From Halostella salina (lineage in GTDB: Archaea > Halobacteriota > Halobacteria > Halobacteriales > Natronoarchaeaceae): a DNA stretch of 64,000 nucleotides. How positions within the stretch are numbered: the first letter of the stretch is position 1; each line of letters starts with the position of its first letter. Made by a program: the position numbers and the translations under genes. The stretch lies in contig NZ_RCIH01000001.1 in assembly GCF_003675855.1 (NCBI RefSeq), positions 591,690-655,689 of the forward strand, written 5' to 3'. This document shows, one piece after another, positions 16,701 to 25,066 of the stretch. Under the pieces are notes generated by a model. That model made no database searches. It had not been told where the DNA came from and worked only from the letters and a program-made list of their open reading frames with translations.

Positions 16701-17846
16701 TCAGTCCGCCGCGAGCGACTCGCCGCCCAGCACCGCGCGGTACCGCTCGCCGGCGGCGTCGTCGGCGGTGAGCGCCGCCCGAACGCGCTCGCTGATCCAG
16801 TCGCCCGTCGCGGGGTCGCCGTCGAACCCCGGCGAGCGCAGGTCCGGCGGCAGATAGCGCTCGTACACCGGCAGGCGCTCGCGGAGCGGGACGCCGGCGT
16901 CGTCGGCGATGTTCCGCAGCGCGTCGAGCGCCGGCCACGCGTAGTCAGGGTTGATGTGGTCGTCGGTCACCGGGGAGACGCCGCCCAGGTCGTCGATACC
17001 GCAGTCGACCACCTCGCCGGCCGGCGCGAGGTTCGGCGGCACCTGCACGGACACCGTCTCGGGCAGGCAGTGCCGCGCCATCGCCACCGCGCGGCGCAGG
17101 TCGTCGACCGACGGCGTCGGTCCCCGCCAGCGCTCGTTCTCAGCGACCGGCTGGACGATCACCTCCTGAACGTGCCCGTAGCGCTCGTGTAGCTCCCGGA
17201 TCGCGAGCAGGCTCTCCGCGCGGTCGGCCCAGTCGTCGCCGATGCCCACGAGGATGCCCGTCGTGAACGGGACGCCCAACTCGCCCGCGTTGCGGATGGT
17301 GTTGAGCCGCTGGCCGGGGTTTTTCGCCCGCGGGCCGCCGTGGGCCTGCACGTCGGCGGTCGTCTCCAGCATCACGCCCATGCTGGCGTTCAGGTCGGCG
17401 ACGCGGGCCATCTCCTCGCGGGTCTGGTCGCCGGGGTTCGCGTGGGGGAGCAGTCCCTCATCCAGCGCTATCTCGCAGACCCGCCGGAGGTAGTCGTGGA
17501 TCGAGTCGTGGCCCCACTCGGCCAGTTGCTCGTGGACCGCCTCGTACCGGTCGTCCGGGTCGTCGCCGAACGTGAACAGCGCCTCGGTACAGCCCGCGTC
17601 CGCGCCGGTTCGGAGGACGTCCCGGACCTCGTCGGGGCTCATCAGCGTGGCCTCGCCGGGCGGGTCGAAGTAGGTGCAGTACGTGCAGGTGTACCGGCAG
17701 GCGGTCGTCAGCGGCACGAAGACGTTCCGCGCGAAGGAGAGCTCGTCGGCCGGGGACACGTCGCCGGGGGTCACGTCCAGTAGCTCCGCGACCGCCGCGT
17801 CCTCGATGGCGAGGTCGATGCCGTACTCGTCGGCCCCCGGGATCAT
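16701..17846 (-). CDS. cofG: FO synthase subunit CofG
   Basis: 381 aa radical SAM partner of CofH in FO formation. Cys50, Cys54 and Cys57 form the cluster motif in TTACRYTCTYCTYF. FTFGDDPDDRYE, GLLPHANPGDQT, SMGVMLETTADV, FTTGILVGIGD and CGIDDLGGVSPVTDDHINP are characteristic of CofG. An AGCCTTTTGGCC box about 30 nt before the ATG suggests its own promoter, although cofC is only 45 nt upstream in the same direction. Confidence 0.93.
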   Translation of the reverse strand: MIPGADEYGIDLAIEDAAVAELLDVTPGDVSPADELSFARNVFVPLTTACRYTCTYCTYFDPPGEATLMSPDEVRDVLRTGADAGCTEALFTFGDDPDDRYEAVHEQLAEWGHDSIHDYLRRVCEIALDEGLLPHANPGDQTREEMARVADLNASMGVMLETTADVQAHGGPRAKNPGQRLNTIRNAGELGVPFTTGILVGIGDDWADRAESLLAIRELHERYGHVQEVIVQPVAENERWRGPTPSVDDLRRAVAMARHCLPETVSVQVPPNLAPAGEVVDCGIDDLGGVSPVTDDHINPDYAWPALDALRNIADDAGVPLRERLPVYERYLPPDLRSPGFDGDPATGDWISERVRAALTADDAAGERYRAVLGGESLAAD

Positions 17847-17891
17847 CGCCTCGTCCTCGTCGCCGGCGGGCCAAAAGGCTTGACGTTGCGG

Positions 17892-18506
17892 TCACTCGCG
17901 GCGGACGACTTCGACCCGGCCGTCGCCGGCGTCGAGTTCGAACCCGGCGTCGGCGAGCCAGTCCCGCGCCGCGCCGTCGCCGTGGAGCAACACCTCCGCC
18001 AGGTCCGCGCGCTCGTCCACGTCGGTCGCCAGCCGGAAGGAGTCGACGACGGCCAGGCTCGCGCCCACCGCCTCGGCGCGCTCGCGGTGGTCGCGGAAGG
18101 ACGCCCCGTGGTAGTCGACCCGGAAGCCGTCGTGGCGGACGGCCAGCGCGTTCGTCCCGCCGCCGAGTCCGGGGGCGATCGCGACGTCACCGCCGGTGCC
18201 GTACAGCCGGCCGACGGCATCCCCGGTGGCGAGCGCCAAGTCGGCCATGACGACCGCGACCGGGCCGCGACGGCCGTCGATGGCGGCGTTCACCGCGGTC
18301 GAGAGCGCCCGGTCGTCCAATGTCACGGGCGCGTCGATCTCGACGGGGCGGGTCGCGAGCACCGTCGGCTCACCGCCCGCGTCGCGGACGGCGGCGAGCA
18401 CGTCGGCGAGCATCGCCCGGGCGAACGCCCGGCGCTCGTCCGGGTCGAGGACGCCGCTCAGGCGGGTCTTCGGGTTCTCGGCGGCGTACGGAACGACGGT
18501 GTGCAT
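17892..18506 (-). CDS. cofC: 2-phospho-L-lactate guanylyltransferase CofC
   Basis: 204 aa nucleotidyltransferase that activates 2-phospholactate (or phosphoenolpyruvate) with GTP for F420 side-chain building. Seen: MHTVVPYAAENPKTRLSGVL (the PxxxxKTRL nucleotide-binding loop), VAVVMADLALAT (metal-binding Asp) and APGLGGGTNALAVR. The CCCTTTTTTCCC box lies about 30 nt before the ATG. cofG follows in the same direction. cofD and cofE are not in the window. Confidence 0.88.
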   Translation of the reverse strand: MHTVVPYAAENPKTRLSGVLDPDERRAFARAMLADVLAAVRDAGGEPTVLATRPVEIDAPVTLDDRALSTAVNAAIDGRRGPVAVVMADLALATGDAVGRLYGTGGDVAIAPGLGGGTNALAVRHDGFRVDYHGASFRDHRERAEAVGASLAVVDSFRLATDVDERADLAEVLLHGDGAARDWLADAGFELDAGDGRVEVVRRE

Positions 18507-18545
18507 CGCTCGGACCTACGTCGTGGTGGCGGGAAAAAGGGGTCG

Positions 18546-19370
18546 CTAGCCCAGTTTGTCGTAGTCGTCGCCCTGCTGGCGGTACCAGTAGGCCGCACCG
18601 CCGATCAGCACGAGGACGACCAGCCCGATGCCGCCGTACAGGAGCATCGTGTTGCGCTGCTCGGTCTGCTCGGTGGACTCCTGGGCCTCGGTTGCCTGGC
18701 TCTCGGCCTCCTCGGCAAGAGATATGGCGAGGTCGAAGTCCTCGGCGGACTCGTAGGCCTGCCGGGCGTTCCGGAAGGTGCTCTCGGCCTCGCTCACGTC
18801 CGCGCCGCTCTCCTCGGCCTCGTCGATGGCCTCCTGCGCGCTGTCGAGCGCCTCGCGGGCGTCGCCGCTCTCGGACGTGTAGTGGTTGGTCTCCCAGCTA
18901 TCGATCTCCGTCGTCCCGCCGCCCTCACGGACCTCCGTGAACTCGGCCAGCCGGAACGACTGCTGGGGGTCGTACGTGTAGTTCTCGACTTCCGGGGTAG
19001 TGCCGGTGAGGGTCACTTCGATCTCCGTGACGGCCTCGTCGGCCACCACGTCGTACTCGAAGGAGCTACCGCCCATGCTCTGGGTCTCCCCGATCTGGTT
19101 GCCCGCGTTGTCGTACGCGGTGACGCTCCAGGTGGCGTTCGTCAGGTTCGTCTCACCACGGAGCGTCCACTCCTGGGGCGTGTCGCCGGAGAACAGTTCG
19201 GTAAACGTGTACGTGGTCGATACCTCCTCGCCGACTTCCGCTTCGGCGGGTGCGCCGTCGGCCTCGACGGTCGCCAGGGCCGCGGCTGGTGGGACCGCGG
19301 CGAGCGCGACGAGGGCGACGACGAGCAGTGTCGTGAGCTTAGAACAGCGGTTCGAGTTCATCTTCGTCAT
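18546..19370 (-). CDS. Secreted, C-terminally anchored coiled-coil protein next to cetZ
   Basis: 274 aa, unknown function. It has an N-terminal Sec signal (TTLLVVALVALAAVPPAAA), an extracellular beta-rich region to about residue 150 with possible N-glycosylation sites (NLTNATW, ENYTY), then an acidic helical stretch of about 75 residues (REALDSAQEAIDEAEE onward) likely to form a coiled coil, one membrane helix (MLLYGGIGLVVLVLIGGAAYW) and a short cytoplasmic tail. The start overlaps the end of cetZ by about 30 nt, so the two are translated from one mRNA; an internal ATG at 19361 is equally possible. The context suggests a surface-to-cytoskeleton link, but that is inference. Confidence 0.8.
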   Translation of the reverse strand: MTKMNSNRCSKLTTLLVVALVALAAVPPAAALATVEADGAPAEAEVGEEVSTTYTFTELFSGDTPQEWTLRGETNLTNATWSVTAYDNAGNQIGETQSMGGSSFEYDVVADEAVTEIEVTLTGTTPEVENYTYDPQQSFRLAEFTEVREGGGTTEIDSWETNHYTSESGDAREALDSAQEAIDEAEESGADVSEAESTFRNARQAYESAEDFDLAISLAEEAESQATEAQESTEQTEQRNTMLLYGGIGLVVLVLIGGAAYWYRQQGDDYDKLG

Positions 19371-20514
19371 CTTCGACCAAGCTCTCTAAGTTATCTTCGC
19401 TTTCCTCGCGTATCTCCTCGATGTTGTCCTGTGCCTCGATCGCGACCTGCTGGAGCTCCTTGATCCGGGGCACGTCGTTGACGCCGGACAGCAGGATGAC
19501 GCTCGCGACGTAGTTCGAGGCGGGGACCGGGTAGTCGCCGCCGCGGACCTCCATCGAGCCGGTCTGCTCTTCGAGCCACTTCCGCCCGCGCTCGATGCCT
19601 TTCCGGTTGAGATGCTGGGGCGGGCCGCTCATCACGAGGAGCGCACGCTCGCTTCCCTCGATCTCGCAGGGCAGAGTCAGTCGACCCAGCGCGGCCTTGC
19701 GGACGAGGCTCGTGATCCGGTTCGTCGTGTGTGCGGTGTCGATGCCGTCGTCTTCGCCGCCGGTAAAGCGCGAGAGGAGGCCGCTGTCCTCCTGCGTCTC
19801 GACCTCCTCGCGGGCGTAGCCGACGGTGGAGACGCCGCCGCCCGAGAGGGTGTTGATGATCTCGCTGGAGTCGACGACGCTCTCGGCGACCTCGTCGCCC
19901 TCGCCGACCTCGCCGGCACCGAAGAGGATGCCGAACCGCTTGACGATCTCGTCGTTGATCTCCTCGTAGCCGCCCTCGACGGACTCGCCGGCCTTCCGCC
20001 AGGCGTCGTTGTCGAACACGAGGAGGTTGTCGACCTCGCGGACGAACGTCTGGAACGACCGGGCGGCGTTCAGCGTGTAGATGCCACCCTCGTCGCTGCC
20101 GGGGAGCACGCCGAGGCCGTACACCGGTTCGGTGTAGATGCGCTTGAGATGCTTCGCCAGCACCGGCGCGCCGCCGCTGCCGGTCCCCCCACCCATCCCG
20201 GCGATGATGAGGAAGGCATCGACCTCGTGAACCGGAATGTTGTCTATCGCGCCCTGTACCTCGTCGATGTCCTCCTCGGCCACCTCGGCACCGAGCTCGT
20301 TGTCGGCACCGACGCCGTGGCCCTTGACTCGCGACTGTCCGATGAGCACGCGCTGATCCTCGGGGATCCGCTCCAGTCCCATGAGGTCAGCCTTCGCGGT
20401 GTTGACCGCGACGGCCGAGCGGACGATCCCACTGCCCGACCGCTCGTCGTACTCCAGGAACTTGTCGACGATTTTCCCACCAGCCTGTCCGAATCCGATC
20501 ATCGCCAGTTTCAT
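19339..20514 (-). CDS. cetZ: CetZ tubulin-like cell-shape GTPase
   Basis: 391 aa, member of the archaeal CetZ branch of the tubulin/FtsZ superfamily, which controls cell shape and motility-cell formation rather than division. The GTP signature GMGGGTGSG lies at residues 107-114; the start MKLAMIGFGQAGGK is the typical CetZ nucleotide-binding strand. Residues about 170-230 include the synergy-loop region, and the C-terminus is an acidic tail of about 25 residues ending EDELEPLF. The start at 20514 is chosen over an upstream ATG because the conserved fold begins there. Which CetZ paralogue this is cannot be decided here, although it resembles CetZ1. Confidence 0.92.
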   Translation of the reverse strand: MKLAMIGFGQAGGKIVDKFLEYDERSGSGIVRSAVAVNTAKADLMGLERIPEDQRVLIGQSRVKGHGVGADNELGAEVAEEDIDEVQGAIDNIPVHEVDAFLIIAGMGGGTGSGGAPVLAKHLKRIYTEPVYGLGVLPGSDEGGIYTLNAARSFQTFVREVDNLLVFDNDAWRKAGESVEGGYEEINDEIVKRFGILFGAGEVGEGDEVAESVVDSSEIINTLSGGGVSTVGYAREEVETQEDSGLLSRFTGGEDDGIDTAHTTNRITSLVRKAALGRLTLPCEIEGSERALLVMSGPPQHLNRKGIERGRKWLEEQTGSMEVRGGDYPVPASNYVASVILLSGVNDVPRIKELQQVAIEAQDNIEEIREESEDNLESLVEDDEDELEPLF

Positions 20515-20558
20515 ACTTTGTACACGGGGCTCCGTTGGCCTGAAAACAGAGCGATGAC

Positions 20559-20568
20559 GGATATAAGT
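20559..20568 (-). promoter_or_regulatory. TATA box of cetZ operon
   Basis: The minus strand reads ACTTATATCC about 50 nt before the cetZ ATG, so the transcript would carry a short leader of about 20-25 nt, unlike most genes here. Confidence 0.45.
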
Positions 20569-20709
20569 TTTGTGATGGTGCACACCACCGGATCCGCGGT
20601 AGAAATCGACTAAACCGGACGACGGCGGCCGGGGGTAAGCCGATATTACCGGTTCTGATAACGGCTTCACATCAACCAGCCGAACAACTTTAAGTTCCGT
20701 ATAACGCGC

Positions 20710-21597
20710 TTACATGTCCACGCCGAGGTAGTCCGACAGCGTCGTCAGGTCGCCTTCGGACCGGCCGAACGCGCCGATGTCGTTCGACGCGGTCGTGTTG
20801 TCGAACTTCAGCGACCGGTACTGGTCGGCCCCCATCGGGAAGCCGGGGATCGACCCCGCGACTTTCAGGCCGACGCCGGCGAGCGCCATCGGCACCGGCA
20901 CGACGGTCACGGGGTGGCCCGCGGCGCGGCGCGCCCGCTTCGCCACCTGTGCGAGGGTCAGCACCTCCGGGCCGCCGATCTCGTAGGTCTCGCCGACGTG
21001 GTCGTCGTCCTCGACGCAGTCGGCAAGCATGGGCACGATGTCGCCGACCCAGATGGGCTGGAACCGGGTCTTGCCGCCGCCGGGCAGCGGCGCGAGCACT
21101 GGCGGCGTGAGCTTCTTCGTGAAGGAGACGAACTCGCCGCCCTCGCCGAACACCACCGACGGGCGGACGATCGTCCAGTCGAGGTCGGAGTCCGTCACGA
21201 CGTGCTCCGCCTGCCCCTTCGTGCGGATGTACGCCGTCGGCCCGTCCGGGTCCGCGCCGAGCGCGCTCATCTGGACGATCCGGGTGAGGCCGTGTTCCTC
21301 GGCGGCGCGGACGACGTTCTCGGTCCCGTGGAGGTGGACGCTCTCGTGGGTCGCGCCGCCCTTCGGCTTGAACAGGGGGGAGAGCGCGACGAGATTGACG
21401 ACCGCCTCCTGATCCTCGAACGCCGACTCGATGGAGTCGTAGGCGGACACGTCGCCGGTTGCGCGGGCGACGCCGTCCGGCAGGGCGGCGTCGTCGGGGT
21501 TCCGGGCGAGCGCGGTCACGTCGTGGCCGCGGTCGTCCAGTTCCCGACACAGTCGCTCGCCGATGAAGCCCGTCCCGCCGGTGACCAGAACCCTCAT
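20710..21597 (-). CDS. NAD(P)-binding NDUFA9-like atypical SDR
   Basis: 295 aa. The nucleotide-binding loop TGGTGFIG is at residues 6-13; NLVALSP and the YIRTK active-site-like pair follow, and DWTIVRPSVVFGEG closes the Rossmann core. Proteins of this branch are related to the complex I accessory subunit NDUFA9 and to NmrA/epimerase-like reductases; the substrate is unknown. The gene is monocistronic with a CTTTAGG box about 28 nt before the ATG. Confidence 0.8.
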   Translation of the reverse strand: MRVLVTGGTGFIGERLCRELDDRGHDVTALARNPDDAALPDGVARATGDVSAYDSIESAFEDQEAVVNLVALSPLFKPKGGATHESVHLHGTENVVRAAEEHGLTRIVQMSALGADPDGPTAYIRTKGQAEHVVTDSDLDWTIVRPSVVFGEGGEFVSFTKKLTPPVLAPLPGGGKTRFQPIWVGDIVPMLADCVEDDDHVGETYEIGGPEVLTLAQVAKRARRAAGHPVTVVPVPMALAGVGLKVAGSIPGFPMGADQYRSLKFDNTTASNDIGAFGRSEGDLTTLSDYLGVDM

Positions 21598-21735
21598 ACT
21601 TCGAACTAGTCCCGAACCGGCCTAAAGCTACCGGGGCGCGGGGCCGTGCCGCACCCGATCGCTGGCTCCGGTCCCGGTACGGCCGCGGCGGCCGAAGCCG
21701 GACGACTGATATGCGAGCGCCCGGAACGCCCGGCC

Positions 21736-22323
21736 ATGCTCGTGACCCTGGAGGGACTCGACGGGAGCGGCAAGACCACGGTGGCGGAGGCGCTCCGGGA
21801 CGCCTACCCCGACGCGACGTTCACGCGCGAACCGACCGATAGCTGGTACGGGGAGGCCGTCGACCGGTCGATCGCGGACGACGACGCCGACCCGCTGGCG
21901 GAGCTGTTCCTCTACACGGCCGACCACGCGGCCCACCTGTCGAACGTCGTCCGGCCGGCGCTCGCCGAGGGCGACCTCGTCATCTCCGACCGCTACTCTG
22001 ACTCCCGGTACGCCTACCAGGGGGCGACGCTCGAGGGCGAGATCAAGCGCCCGATGGAGTACATCCGCGGGGTCCACCAGCCGTTCACCGTCGCGCCCGA
22101 CCTGACGATCTACCTCGACCTCGACCCCCACACCGCCGCCGAGCGCAGCGCCGGGGCGAACAAGTTCGAGCGGACGGAGTACCTCGCCAGCGTGCAGGAC
22201 AACTACGAGACGCTGATCGACCTGGAGCCGGGCCGGTTCGTGCGGATCGACGCGACGCGGTCGCCGGAACACGTGATCAGCGCCGCCGAGGAGGCCGTCG
22301 AGACGGCGCTTGACAGGCGCTAG
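21736..22323 (+). CDS. tmk: Thymidylate kinase
   Basis: 195 aa. dTMP + ATP to dTDP + ADP. The P-loop [10 protein letters not shown] is at residues 5-14, the DR(Y/H) motif appears as [13 protein letters not shown], and the LID region follows with [11 protein letters not shown]. The start at 21736 is set by the P-loop position, 90 bp inside a longer open frame. A CTGATATGCG element lies about 28 nt upstream. Confidence 0.92.
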   Translation: MLVTLEGLDGSGKTTVAEALRDAYPDATFTREPTDSWYGEAVDRSIADDDADPLAELFLYTADHAAHLSNVVRPALAEGDLVISDRYSDSRYAYQGATLEGEIKRPMEYIRGVHQPFTVAPDLTIYLDLDPHTAAERSAGANKFERTEYLASVQDNYETLIDLEPGRFVRIDATRSPEHVISAAEEAVETALDRR

Positions 22324-22330
22324 GCGGGTT

Positions 22331-22660
22331 CTACTGGCGGTTCTCGCTGGTGTCGGGCAGGTCGATCTCCTCCGGAGCGGGCAGCCAGAACATGTCGATG
22401 GAGTAGCCAAGCACCAGCGGCAGGAGGATGACGGCGAACACCGCGGTGTTCCGGTCGCCCAGGTCGCCGCCGAGACCGAGCACGCCCGAGAGGACGAGCG
22501 TCGAGACGACGAGCAACAGCGGCGTCAGGAGGAGCGCGAACGCTGCCGACCCCCACTGCGTGTGCAACTGGACGCGGAAGTACCGCGTCGCCACCGCTGC
22601 GAGGAACGTGTGGATGCCGACGATCACGAGGAACCCGACGGCGGCGGAGACCGAGACCAT
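22331..22660 (-). CDS. Three-helix membrane protein of unknown function
   Basis: 109 aa. It has three hydrophobic helices (residues about 4-24, 41-61 and 72-90) and a short acidic C-terminus (APEEIDLPDTSENRQ). Its clean gene boundaries between tmk (convergent) and the E1-alpha gene (divergent) support it as real. It resembles small membrane proteins conserved in haloarchaea, but I assign no function. Confidence 0.7.
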   Translation of the reverse strand: MVSVSAAVGFLVIVGIHTFLAAVATRYFRVQLHTQWGSAAFALLLTPLLLVVSTLVLSGVLGLGGDLGDRNTAVFAVILLPLVLGYSIDMFWLPAPEEIDLPDTSENRQ

Positions 22661-22732
22661 ATCCGACCCTTGGGGCCGGACGGACTTTGGCGTATCGGAA
22701 CGGCTTTGGGGAGCGGGTCCGAGTCGCCGTCC

Positions 22733-23767
22733 ATGCACCGAGTCATCGGCGAGCGACCCTTCGACGAGACGCCGTTCTCGGCCGACGCCGCGCGGTCGAT
22801 CTACCGCGACATGGTGCGGGCACGGCGGTTCGACGAGCGGGCGCTCGCCCTCCAGCGCCGCGGGTGGATGAGCGGCTACCCGCCGTTCGAGGGGCAGGAG
22901 GCCTCGCAGGTTGCGGCGGCCCACGCGATGGCCGACGACGACTGGCTGCTCCCGACGTACCGGTCGAACGCGATGCAGATCGCCCGCGGCGTCCCGATGA
23001 GCGACATCCTGCTGTTCCGCCGCGGCCACCCCGAGTTCCGCTCGGACCACGACGCACCGACGTTCCCGCAGGCGGTGCCGATCGCCACGCAGATCCCCCA
23101 CGCCGCCGGCGTCGGGATGGCGGCGAACTACCGCGACGCCGACCACGGCGTCCTCTGCTACCTCGGCGACGGCGCGACCAGCGAGGGCGACTTCCACGAG
23201 GGGCTGAACTTCGCCGGCGTGTTCGACGCGCCGACCGTCTTCTTCTGCGAGAACAACGGCTGGGCGATCAGCCTCCCTCGCGAGCGTCAGACGGCCAGCG
23301 ACACCATCGCGCAGAAGGCCGAAGCGTACGGCTTCGACGGCGTACAGGTCGACGGCAACGACCCGCTGGCGGTGTACGAGACGGTCGCCGCGGGGCTCGA
23401 ACGGGCCCGGGACGGCGAGCCGGTGCTCGTCGAGAGCCTCACGTACCGGCAGGGCGCACACACCACCAGCGACGACCCGAGCCGGTACCGCGAGGACGAC
23501 CCCGACCTGCCCGAGTGGCGGACCCGCGACCCGGTCGAGCGCTTCGAGGAGTACCTCCGCGAGGCGGGCGTCGTCGACGACGCCTTCGTCGAGACGGTCC
23601 GCGAGGACGCCGACGCGGAACTCGACCGTGCTGTCGAGGAGGCGGAGGCGGCCGAGGACGAGGACCCCGCGGACGTGTTCGACCACGTGTACGCGGATCT
23701 GCCGGCGGAGCTCCGCAGACAGAAAGAGTCGGTGGTGTCCGCGGCCGACCCGGACGCGTCGGAGTAG
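22733..23767 (+). CDS. Thiamine-dependent 2-oxoacid dehydrogenase E1 alpha subunit, orphan
   Basis: 344 aa. It has the TPP-binding motif GDGATSEGDFHEGLNFAGVF ending in FCENNGWAISL, and the E1-alpha N-terminal LQRRGWMSGYPPFEGQEA region. E1-alpha normally pairs with E1-beta, E2 and E3, but no such gene is adjacent: upstream is a divergent membrane protein, downstream a RAM-domain gene on the other strand. Haloarchaea carry several 2-oxoacid dehydrogenase homologues of uncertain substrate. The C-terminal 40 residues are highly acidic. Confidence 0.85.
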   Translation: MHRVIGERPFDETPFSADAARSIYRDMVRARRFDERALALQRRGWMSGYPPFEGQEASQVAAAHAMADDDWLLPTYRSNAMQIARGVPMSDILLFRRGHPEFRSDHDAPTFPQAVPIATQIPHAAGVGMAANYRDADHGVLCYLGDGATSEGDFHEGLNFAGVFDAPTVFFCENNGWAISLPRERQTASDTIAQKAEAYGFDGVQVDGNDPLAVYETVAAGLERARDGEPVLVESLTYRQGAHTTSDDPSRYREDDPDLPEWRTRDPVERFEEYLREAGVVDDAFVETVREDADAELDRAVEEAEAAEDEDPADVFDHVYADLPAELRRQKESVVSAADPDASE

Positions 23768-23782
23768 GTGACGCCGGACGGG

Positions 23783-24013
23783 CTATCCCATCGAGATGTA
23801 CGTCTTCGTGTCGGCGACGCCGTCCAGCTTCTGGATCCCCGACGAGGCGGTGTGGAGCACGTCGTACACCTCCTCGACGTCGACCTCCGTGATGAGGTCG
23901 TAGTCCCCGGCGACGATGTGGGCCTCGTCGACCTGCCCGAGTTCCCGCACCGCGGCCAGCAGCTCCTCGGACTGTCCGGCCGCCGTCTTCACCATGATGA
24001 ACGCGTGAACCAT
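23783..24013 (-). CDS. Stand-alone RAM (Lrp/AsnC ligand-binding) domain protein
   Basis: 76 aa with no DNA-binding domain. The alpha-beta RAM fold is seen in MVHAFIMVKTAAGQ, VDEAHIVAGDYDLI and DTKTYISMG. RAM-only proteins form oligomers that bind amino acids or other effectors and can partner with full regulators or channels. It is divergent from a trkA-like gene (92 bp between) and is a paralogue of the RAM protein directly downstream of that gene. An AGGTTTTTGACG box lies about 30 nt before the ATG. Confidence 0.85.
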   Translation of the reverse strand: MVHAFIMVKTAAGQSEELLAAVRELGQVDEAHIVAGDYDLITEVDVEEVYDVLHTASSGIQKLDGVADTKTYISMG

Positions 24014-24105
24014 GTGCCGTTTGGTACTCTGTGGCACGTCAAAAACCTTTTGTCGGCGACGGGATCGGGGTAAACTTATTCAGGGGGCCACGCGTAGGCC
24101 GTGGT

Positions 24106-24789
24106 ATGCGGTTCGTTATCATCGGAGCCGGGAGAGTCGGTCTGCGAACGGCACGCGTACTTCGGGAGGAGGGCCACGAGGTGACCCTCGTCGAGCGCGG
24201 TGCCGAGAAGGCCAAGCGCGCCCGCAACCAGGGCTACGAGGTCATCGAGGGCGACGGCTCCCGCGAGGACGTGCTGAACGAGGCGGAGATCGCCTCGGCC
24301 GACGCCGTCGGCGCGCTCACCGGCGACCTCAACGTCAACTTCGCGGCGTGTATGATCGGGAAACACCACGGCTGTCGGACGGTCCTCCGGATCGACGAGG
24401 ACTACCGCGAGGAGATCTACCGGAAGTACGCCGAGGAGGTCGACGAGATCATCTACCCCGAACGGCTCGGGGCCATCGGCGCGAAGAACGCGCTGCTCGG
24501 CGGCGACATCCGCGCCATCGCGGACATCGCCCAGAACCTGCAGGTCGTCGAACTCACGGTGACCGAGAACGCGCCGACCCGGGGGTACACGATCAGCGAG
24601 CTACAGCTCCCGGCCGACGCGACGGTGCTCGCGTTCGGCAAGCGGGACGAACCGCTTTCGATCCCGAGCGCCGACGAGTCGCTGGAGGCGGGCGACCGGA
24701 TCGTCGTCCTCGCGGACTTCGACGTGCTCTCGGACGTCCGCCAGATCCTCGTCGGCGAGGGCGGCCGCGCGGCCGCCGGAGGTGTGTAA
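24106..24789 (+). CDS. TrkA family potassium channel/transporter regulatory protein
   Basis: 227 aa. The RCK_N Rossmann domain (GAGRVGLRTARVLREEGHEV; NVNFAACMIGKHHG) occupies about residues 1-135. The RCK_C domain follows (GYTISELQLPADATVLAFGKRDE). Such subunits bind NAD(H)/ATP and gate K+ uptake systems. The ion-conducting partner is not in this window. The next gene, a RAM-domain protein, follows after 2 nt, so they are co-translated. A second close paralogue lies at 63169-63825. Confidence 0.88.
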   Translation: MRFVIIGAGRVGLRTARVLREEGHEVTLVERGAEKAKRARNQGYEVIEGDGSREDVLNEAEIASADAVGALTGDLNVNFAACMIGKHHGCRTVLRIDEDYREEIYRKYAEEVDEIIYPERLGAIGAKNALLGGDIRAIADIAQNLQVVELTVTENAPTRGYTISELQLPADATVLAFGKRDEPLSIPSADESLEAGDRIVVLADFDVLSDVRQILVGEGGRAAAGGV

Positions 24790-24791
24790 CC

Positions 24792-25022
24792 ATGGTGACA
24801 GCGTACGTCATGATCAAGGCGAACACGGGCGAGGCGGACCGGCTCAGAGACGACATCGAGGCCATCGACGGCGTCGAGTCGGCGTACATCGTCGCCGGGG
24901 ACGTGGACATCATCGCGAAAGTGAACGTCGACTCCCCGGCGGAAGTGAAGGGGATCGCCGCGACGGAGGTCCAGTCAACCGACGGCGTAGAGGACACCCA
25001 GACGTACATCGCGATGGATTAG
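24792..25022 (+). CDS. Stand-alone RAM (Lrp/AsnC ligand-binding) domain protein
   Basis: 76 aa, paralogue of the protein at 23783-24013 (MVTAYVMIKANTGEADRL versus MVHAFIMVKTAAGQSEEL; both have YIVAGD/HIVAGD and T-QTYIAMD/TKTYISMG). It has no helix-turn-helix. It starts 2 nt after the TrkA stop, so it is almost certainly co-expressed with TrkA and may report a metabolite to the transport system. That role is inference. Confidence 0.85.
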   Translation: MVTAYVMIKANTGEADRLRDDIEAIDGVESAYIVAGDVDIIAKVNVDSPAEVKGIAATEVQSTDGVEDTQTYIAMD

Positions 25023-25066
25023 CCGGCCCGGTCCGCTCCCCGCGTTTTCGTGGTTTCCGCCGACGG

